Of a DNA stretch of 28,600 bases, positions 24,026 through 28,600 are shown in pieces. The stretch covers positions 1-28,600 of the forward strand of contig JAHWJR010000002.1 in NCBI GenBank assembly GCA_019348335.1. Reading direction: 5' to 3'. Both the position numbers and the translations under genes were made by a program. The stretch comes from Actinomycetota bacterium (GTDB lineage Bacteria > Actinomycetota > Acidimicrobiia > Acidimicrobiales > CADCSY01). The notes beneath the pieces are model-generated. The model made no database searches, had not been told where the DNA came from, and saw only the letters and a program-made list of their open reading frames with translations. Each line of letters opens with the position of its first letter. Position 1 is the first letter of the stretch.

Positions 24026-25756
24026 TCAGCGCAGACGGCGGCGGACAGCGGCGAGCAGTGCCGCTGGCTCCTCGACCCGCAGTGCCGCCGCCGTGGCCAG
24101 GTAGGCGAGTGCCGCCGGCAGTCCGGCGATCACCAGTGCCAGTGGCGGCGCCAGGCCCGTCGTCAGGGAACGACCGACCACGCCCACGCCGGCGGCGACG
24201 GCGCCGGCAGCCAGCACGGGCAGGAGGTGGGCACCGCCGAGGCGGAGAGGACCGACGCGGGCCTGCAGCCGGCGGCGGAGCAGGCTCAGCTCGACCCAGG
24301 CCGCGGTCGCCGAGGCCAGCGCCAGTCCCACGGCGCCGAGGCGCAGGGCGCCACCGGTGGCGTCGCGCGCCTCGGCAGGCAGCGGGACCAGCGCCGGCAG
24401 GGCGCCGGCCACGTCCAGGCCCCCGAGGCCGGGCCCGCTCACCACCACCCGGTCGAGCTGGAGCATCAGCACCGCCCCGAGCACCGCGGCCAGGGCCACC
24501 CGCAGGCCGGCGATGCGGGCCGGCGTGCGGGTGTCACCCAGGGCGTACAAGCCGTTCTGCAGCAGGCGACTGGCGGTGGTGGCGACCAGGCCGAGGCTGA
24601 AGGCGGCGAGGACGTACCAGACCAGCCGGGTGTCGCCGGTGTCGAAGCGGCCGGTCTGGAGCAGCGTGCCCACCACCAGGTCGCCCAGCACCAGGTAGGC
24701 CACCGCCGTGGGCACGACGAAGAAGGCCACGCGCCCCAACCCCTCGTGCAACCGGGCCCGCAGCGCCTCTCCGACCGCACCACCGTTGCGGGCGCCGTCC
24801 TCGGCGGGAGCGTCACCGAGGCGACTGAGCTCGGGGAGCTCGGCGGCGGCGACGCTCATGCCGAACAGGCTGATCGGCAGCAGGTAGAAGACCTGGGCGT
24901 AGGTGAGGGCGGCGACGGCCCCCACGGCGAGGAAGCTGGCGAGGAACAGGTCGACGTAGGCCGAGAGCTGGACCACGCCGCGGCCGGCCACGGCCGGGCC
25001 GAAGCGGCGCAGCACGGTGCGCACCGTGGGCCGGCGAGCGTCGAGGCTCGGTCGCAGGGACCGCAGCAGCGAACGCACCGCCGGCAGCTGGACGCCCAGC
25101 TGGAGCGCGGCGCCGGCCAGGGCGCCCCACGCCAGCGCCACGGCCAGGGACGACTGGTCGAGGCCACGGGTCGCCACCGCCACCAGCACGGTGATCTGGG
25201 CCACGTTCCACAGCACCGGCGCCACGTACGACAAGAAGAAGCGCCGGTGGCTGTTCAGCACCCCCAGGCACCACGCCGAGAGGACGAGGAGGCCGAGCCC
25301 CGGGGTCAGGATGCGCACCAGGGTCACCGTCAGCTCGAAGCGCTCGCCGGTGTAGCCGGCGGCCAGCACGGCGGTGAGCGGGCGGGCGAACACCACCCCC
25401 ACCACGACCAGGACCCCGGCCACGACGGCGAGGAGCCCGGCCACGGCGGCGGCCACGCGTCCGGCCTCCTCCTCGTCGCCCTCGGCGAGCAGGCGGGCGT
25501 AGACGGGGATGAACGACGCCGAGAGCACCCCTTCGCCCAGCAGGTTCTGCAACAGGTTGGGGATGCGGGACGCCGCCCGGAAGGCGTCCACGGCGAAGCC
25601 GGTGCCCAGATGGGCGGCGATGACCCGCTCACGGACCAGGCCGGCGATCCGGCTGAGCAGGATGCCGCCGGCCACCAGTGCCGACGAACGCCGGCCCGAC
25701 GGCGCCGCCGCCGGCGTGGAGCCGGGCGCCGGCGGCGGGCGGTCGCCGGCGGTCAT
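24026..25756 (-). CDS. murJ: Lipid II flippase MurJ (MviN)
   Basis: This 576-residue membrane protein of the MOP exporter superfamily flips lipid II across the membrane for peptidoglycan synthesis. The signature N-terminus reads SSALVAGGILLSRIAGLVRERVIAAHLG followed by AFRAASRIPNLLQNLLGEGVLSASFIPVYARLL, and about 14 membrane helices follow. It ends soon after the last helix (PAALLAAVRRRLR) and has no kinase or extracellular extension, unlike the mycobacterial MviN; those domains are encoded separately two genes downstream. The ATG at 25756 overlaps the DUF6049 stop (ATGA), which selects it over an upstream in-frame ATG at 25816. The first 22 residues are Pro/Ala-rich and cytosolic. Confidence 0.95.
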   Translation of the reverse strand: MTAGDRPPPAPGSTPAAAPSGRRSSALVAGGILLSRIAGLVRERVIAAHLGTGFAVDAFRAASRIPNLLQNLLGEGVLSASFIPVYARLLAEGDEEEAGRVAAAVAGLLAVVAGVLVVVGVVFARPLTAVLAAGYTGERFELTVTLVRILTPGLGLLVLSAWCLGVLNSHRRFFLSYVAPVLWNVAQITVLVAVATRGLDQSSLAVALAWGALAGAALQLGVQLPAVRSLLRSLRPSLDARRPTVRTVLRRFGPAVAGRGVVQLSAYVDLFLASFLAVGAVAALTYAQVFYLLPISLFGMSVAAAELPELSRLGDAPAEDGARNGGAVGEALRARLHEGLGRVAFFVVPTAVAYLVLGDLVVGTLLQTGRFDTGDTRLVWYVLAAFSLGLVATTASRLLQNGLYALGDTRTPARIAGLRVALAAVLGAVLMLQLDRVVVSGPGLGGLDVAGALPALVPLPAEARDATGGALRLGAVGLALASATAAWVELSLLRRRLQARVGPLRLGGAHLLPVLAAGAVAAGVGVVGRSLTTGLAPPLALVIAGLPAALAYLATAAALRVEEPAALLAAVRRRLR

Positions 25757-27729
25757 CCCGGGGACGGGACCAGGCGGCGGTCGCGGCGGGCGCTGCGCCA
25801 GTGGCTGGCCCACCACACCGCCAGGAACAGCCCGGCGCCGGCGGAGAGCGCCACGCCCATCCCCGACAGGAAGGTGGAGCGCACGGTGAGACGGGCGGTG
25901 GCCAGCGAGAGCGCACCGTCGGGCGAGCGCACGGAGATCAGCAGCGGGAACTCCCCCGAGGTGCGGGCCTCGACGGGGACGACCACGGGGTTGTTGCCGG
26001 GGGCCAGCGTGAGGGGCATGGCGGCGGCCCCGGTGGTGGAGCCGTCGGGCCCGACGAAATCCAGCTTCTCGCTCTGGAGGAGCAGGGAGACCCGCATCTC
26101 GGCGTCGACGTTGTTCACCAGGGTGAGGGGGATGGTGGCTTCCCGGGAGGTGAGACGGAAGCTGCCCTCGCTGAGGATGGTCACCGTCGTCAGGCGCTCG
26201 TCGATGGTGCGCCGGGCGCCGTCGAGGTAGTCGTCACGTTCGTCCGGGCTGAGTGAGCGGTCCTGGGCCACGAGCAGCAGCCGCTCAGCCAGGTCGGGTC
26301 GGGAGGCGGGGGCGCCCTGGGTGATGGCGCCCAGGCTGGCCATGTCGCGCCGCAGCTCGTCGATCCGGTCGGAGTCGATGTCGAGGGGCTCGCTGGGAGC
26401 AGCGCTCAGCTCACGTACGAGCTCGGCGCCGCCGCTCGAGGCCGTCGGGACCTCTCGGAACAGCGCGTCGAGCGTCACTGCTTCGACCACGGAGCCACGG
26501 CCCAAGCCGTCGAGGGCGGTGGCGAGGAAGTCCGGCGAAGGGCTCCAGTCCGACGGCGGCCGTACCACGACACCCCGCTCGAGGCCGGGAGCGTCGTAGG
26601 CCAGCACGGCCAAGTCGGCGAGGAGGTGGTGGGCACGCAGCACCGGGTCCCCGACCCCTGTGAGATGGGCAACGAGGCCGTCATCGGCGACGACCGCCTC
26701 GACGGGATCGCCGCCGGCGCCCTCCACCAGGAAGGGATTGGCCAGCGTGAGGGGACGGTCGAGGGGCGTGAAGGCGTCCTCGGGCAGCACCAAGCGCTCC
26801 ACGCCGGTCAGGGCGCCGATGGCGGCGGCGGTGAGGGGCTCGTCGCTGATCCACGTCGACCGGTCGGCGCTCACCCGCAGGTGGTGCTCCACGGTGGCGG
26901 CGCCCGTCTCCCGCTGGGCACGGAGCTCGCCGCCGAGCCCGGCTCGCAGGAGCGACGTGACCTCGACGTCGGCATAGGGCCCGGCCACGACCTGGCGGCC
27001 GGCGGTCGTTTCTGCCACCGCCACCAGGGTGTCGGTGGCCTCGGTCGACAGGGCGTCGAGGGTCTCGGGGCGGGGGGCCAGGGTGAGCGGCAGGTCGGAG
27101 GTCGCCAGGGCGCCGGCGAGGGTGGCCAGCCGGGCCATTCGGTTCTCGTCGAGCTCGACGGTCCCGTCGGGTTGCAGGGCGGGCGGTGCGCCGAAGGGCT
27201 GCACCCAGGCCACGGCGAGAGGCTCGGCGTCGTCGTCGCGCTCTCGCACCAGGTGCGTCGTGAACTCGTCGATGACCGTGCCGGTCCCCACCTCCCGCAG
27301 CGCCACCCGCACGGGGTAGACCCCGGCCCCGGGGAGGACCACCTGGCCGGGCTCGGCCCCGGCCCCGGGACGGGCGAGCGCGAGGTCGAAGCGGATGGCC
27401 CCGGCGGGGTCGAGGTCGACGGCGGTCAACGGTTGGACGGGGACGGTGTGGAGCGCCGATCCGAGAAGTCGGCCCTCGAGGGTGCGCTGGAACTGCGAGC
27501 GCGAGGTCACCGGCGCGTGGACGGTGACGGCCACCTCCACGTCGTCGGGCCGGCGCACCCCGGCGATGTCGACCCGGAGACGGAATGTGCCCGCCTCGCC
27601 CACCCAGGGAGTCTGGGACGCCAGGGACACCCGGCCCGAGGGCGTCGACTGGGCACGCACCGGCGGAGCGAGGCCGAGGACGCCGGCCAGCACGACGGCG
27701 CCGAGGGCGAGCAGGGTGCGTGTGCTCAC
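25753..27729 (-). CDS. DUF6049 family secreted membrane-anchored protein
   Basis: This 658-residue protein has a signal peptide (MSTRTLLALGAVVLAGVLGLAPPVRA, split here as residues 1-14 and 15-26) with likely cleavage after AxA-like VRA, a large beta-rich extracellular region, and a single C-terminal helix GVALSAGAGLFLAVWWASHW before a basic tail. It matches the DUF6049 family, which lies next to murJ in actinobacteria (Rv3909 position in M. tuberculosis). Function is unestablished; the position suggests a cell-wall role outside the membrane. GTG at 27729 is chosen because it overlaps the GNAT stop (GTGA) and gives a perfect signal peptide. The stop overlaps the murJ start. A much longer upstream reading is excluded since it would run through the GNAT gene. 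Confidence 0.88.
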   Translation of the reverse strand: MSTRTLLALGAVVLAGVLGLAPPVRAQSTPSGRVSLASQTPWVGEAGTFRLRVDIAGVRRPDDVEVAVTVHAPVTSRSQFQRTLEGRLLGSALHTVPVQPLTAVDLDPAGAIRFDLALARPGAGAEPGQVVLPGAGVYPVRVALREVGTGTVIDEFTTHLVRERDDDAEPLAVAWVQPFGAPPALQPDGTVELDENRMARLATLAGALATSDLPLTLAPRPETLDALSTEATDTLVAVAETTAGRQVVAGPYADVEVTSLLRAGLGGELRAQRETGAATVEHHLRVSADRSTWISDEPLTAAAIGALTGVERLVLPEDAFTPLDRPLTLANPFLVEGAGGDPVEAVVADDGLVAHLTGVGDPVLRAHHLLADLAVLAYDAPGLERGVVVRPPSDWSPSPDFLATALDGLGRGSVVEAVTLDALFREVPTASSGGAELVRELSAAPSEPLDIDSDRIDELRRDMASLGAITQGAPASRPDLAERLLLVAQDRSLSPDERDDYLDGARRTIDERLTTVTILSEGSFRLTSREATIPLTLVNNVDAEMRVSLLLQSEKLDFVGPDGSTTGAAAMPLTLAPGNNPVVVPVEARTSGEFPLLISVRSPDGALSLATARLTVRSTFLSGMGVALSAGAGLFLAVWWASHWRSARRDRRLVPSPG

Positions 27730-28445
27730 GACGTGAGCTCCCGGTCCGGAAGCCGGCGCACCAGCACCGCCAGGCCGGTGGGTTCCATCTGGAAGCCCAT
27801 GCTCTGGTAGAGCTGCAGCGCCCGGTCGTTCTCCACCTGGGTGTTGACCATGGCCCGGATCACGCCCCCTCGCCGCATCCACCGCAGGCCGTCGAGCACG
27901 AGCGCCCGTCCCAGCCCCTGTCCCTGGGCCTCGGGGTGGACGGCGAGCCGCTGGAGGTAGCCGCGGGCTCCCGCCCGCCCGGACACGGCGTAGCCGAGGA
28001 CCCGGCCGCGGCCGGCGACCCGGAACCGGGCGGAGGGGGTGGCGGCCATGGCGTCGACCAGACCCGTCTCGTCGAGGCGCCAGAAGGGAGGAAAGGCCAT
28101 GGCGTCGATCTCGAGCGTCGGGCGCCGGTCGCGGCGCCGTCCCCGCCGCAGCGACGCGTCCGGGGCCCGAGGCAGGGTGTCGAGATCCCGCGACAGCAGG
28201 TGGAGCTCCTCGCGCACCTCGAAGCCGGAGAGGAGGAAGCCCCGCTGCTCGTGGATGCTCAACGCCGCGGTGACCACCTCGGTGAACCCCTGGCGCTCGA
28301 GCATGGTGCAGCAGTGCTGGACCATCGCCGGCGTGGGCCCCGGCGTGTCGGCCACGGGCGCCAGGCACGCCACCCGGGCGTCGCCCCGCCACGGTCCCAT
28401 CCGCAGTCGCTCCGGACCCAGGCGGACGACGCGCAGCCCCGGCAT
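27726..28445 (-). CDS. Tandem GNAT-fold acetyltransferase
   Basis: This 239-codon gene encodes a 238-to-239-residue protein whose C-terminal half is a clear GNAT domain. YLQRLAVHPEAQGQGLGRALVLDG holds the acetyl-CoA-binding Q-x-x-G-x-G/A motif, and VNTQVENDRALQLYQSMGFQ is the family's motif B. The N-terminal half (RMGPWRGD, QRGFLLSGFEVREELHLLSRDL) looks like a degenerate second GNAT domain. The substrate is unknown. ATG at 28445 is chosen because an earlier start would lengthen the protein with an Arg-rich, unstructured segment; TAGCCT lies eight bases upstream and no ribosome binding site is seen, so a leaderless message is possible. It heads the DUF6049-murJ operon and overlaps DUF6049 by four bases. 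Confidence 0.82.
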   Translation of the reverse strand: MPGLRVVRLGPERLRMGPWRGDARVACLAPVADTPGPTPAMVQHCCTMLERQGFTEVVTAALSIHEQRGFLLSGFEVREELHLLSRDLDTLPRAPDASLRRGRRRDRRPTLEIDAMAFPPFWRLDETGLVDAMAATPSARFRVAGRGRVLGYAVSGRAGARGYLQRLAVHPEAQGQGLGRALVLDGLRWMRRGGVIRAMVNTQVENDRALQLYQSMGFQMEPTGLAVLVRRLPDRELTS

Positions 28446-28453
28446 GGCCAGCG

Positions 28454-28459
28454 AGGCTA
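28454..28459 (-). promoter_or_regulatory. Candidate -10 element of the GNAT-DUF6049-murJ operon
   Basis: TAGCCT (TAnnnT) on the minus strand lies eight bases before the GNAT ATG, which would give a leaderless or nearly leaderless mRNA. No convincing -35 was found. The gap to the divergent histone-deacetylase-like gene is very short. Confidence 0.35.
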
Positions 28460-28473
28460 GTGACACGCCACTG

Positions 28474-28600
28474 GTGGCGGGCCTGCGCCGGCGCATCGGT
28501 ACTAGCGTCGGGCGCCTGAGCCTCCTGCTCGCCACCTCACCCCGGTTCCTCGACCACGAGGCCGGGTTCGGCCATCCCGAGCGCCCGGCACGGCTGGAGG
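28474..28600 (+). CDS. Histone deacetylase family protein, N-terminal fragment
   Basis: The frame running off the window end encodes LLLATSPRFLDHEAGFGHPERPARLE, the N-terminal signature of the histone deacetylase/acetoin utilisation AcuC family, in which HPERPxRL follows the first strand. The zinc site lies outside the window. The only ordinary in-frame start is GTG at 28474, but the conserved sequence begins near 28516, where only CTG is available; the true start is uncertain. It diverges from the GNAT gene. In bacteria this family acts on acetylated proteins, polyamines or other small amides, and the substrate cannot be given. Confidence 0.75.
   Translation, partial: MAGLRRRIGTSVGRLSLLLATSPRFLDHEAGFGHPERPARLE

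Noticed and set aside
27729..28392. Extension of the DUF6049 gene upstream to give an 879-residue protein
   Set aside because: The added part is antisense-like, Arg/Pro/Gly-rich sequence overlapping the GNAT gene in another frame, and the signal peptide begins exactly at the GTG at 27729.

Overview
This window is the replication-origin core of a GC-rich actinobacterial chromosome. The evidence is the gene order recF, DUF721, gyrB, gyrA, DUF3566, tRNA-Ile on one side of dnaA/dnaN and rpmH, rnpA, yidD, yidC, jag, rsmG, parA, parB on the other, with a trxA/trxB, murJ and DUF6049 block beyond. Frequent GTG starts, TTGTCCACA-type DnaA boxes, three parS sites and TAnnnT promoter motifs fit Actinomycetota. 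I infer a lineage outside Mycobacteriales and Streptomycetales, perhaps Acidimicrobiia, because the sigM/anti-sigma pair is missing between trxB and murJ and the protein kinase is a separate gene. The class is a guess, not a demonstration. I saw no mobile element, CRISPR array, rRNA or phage gene.

Layout. Positions 1-3130 are flank genes: a VOC-fold protein (+), a possible FmdE-like protein and an ATP-binding anti-sigma-type protein (both -), and a PHBH-type FAD oxidoreductase (+). Positions 3247-13494 form a leftward block in transcription order dnaA, dnaN, recF, DUF721, gyrB, gyrA, a secreted TadE-like/M15 peptidase, DUF3566 and tRNA-Ile(GAT). The 237-bp dnaA-dnaN gap (11803-12039) is the best oriC candidate. 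Positions 13824-19224 form a rightward block: rpmH, rnpA, yidD, yidC, jag/khpB, rsmG, a three-site parS cluster, parA and parB. Positions 19284-21018 hold a leftward operon (small membrane protein, trxB, trxA). A small four-helix membrane protein at 21042-21401 is divergent from it. Positions 21467-28445 hold a leftward five-gene operon (tandem GNAT, DUF6049, murJ, degV, Ser/Thr kinase with an extracellular discoidin-like domain). The start of a histone-deacetylase-family gene (+) is cut by the window end.

How the genes work together. DnaA, DnaN, RecF and gyrase initiate and support replication, while ParAB-parS segregates the origin. RpmH, RnpA, YidD, YidC, Jag and RsmG serve ribosome, RNase P, membrane-insertion and rRNA-modification functions. 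MurJ flips lipid II for cell-wall synthesis, and the neighbouring kinase with a sugar-binding-like ectodomain is a plausible regulator. Thioredoxin and its reductase supply disulfide reduction.

Most of the window is conserved housekeeping sequence. The observations that deserve a second look are: the unfused kinase-discoidin gene in the murJ operon, an M15 peptidase fused to a TadE-like anchor between gyrA and DUF3566, the NAK-repeat tail and absent groove arginine of YidC, the altered N-box of the anti-sigma-like protein, and DnaA-box clusters at dnaA and, unexpectedly, between parB and trxA. I did not find a clear undescribed multi-gene defence or mobile system.
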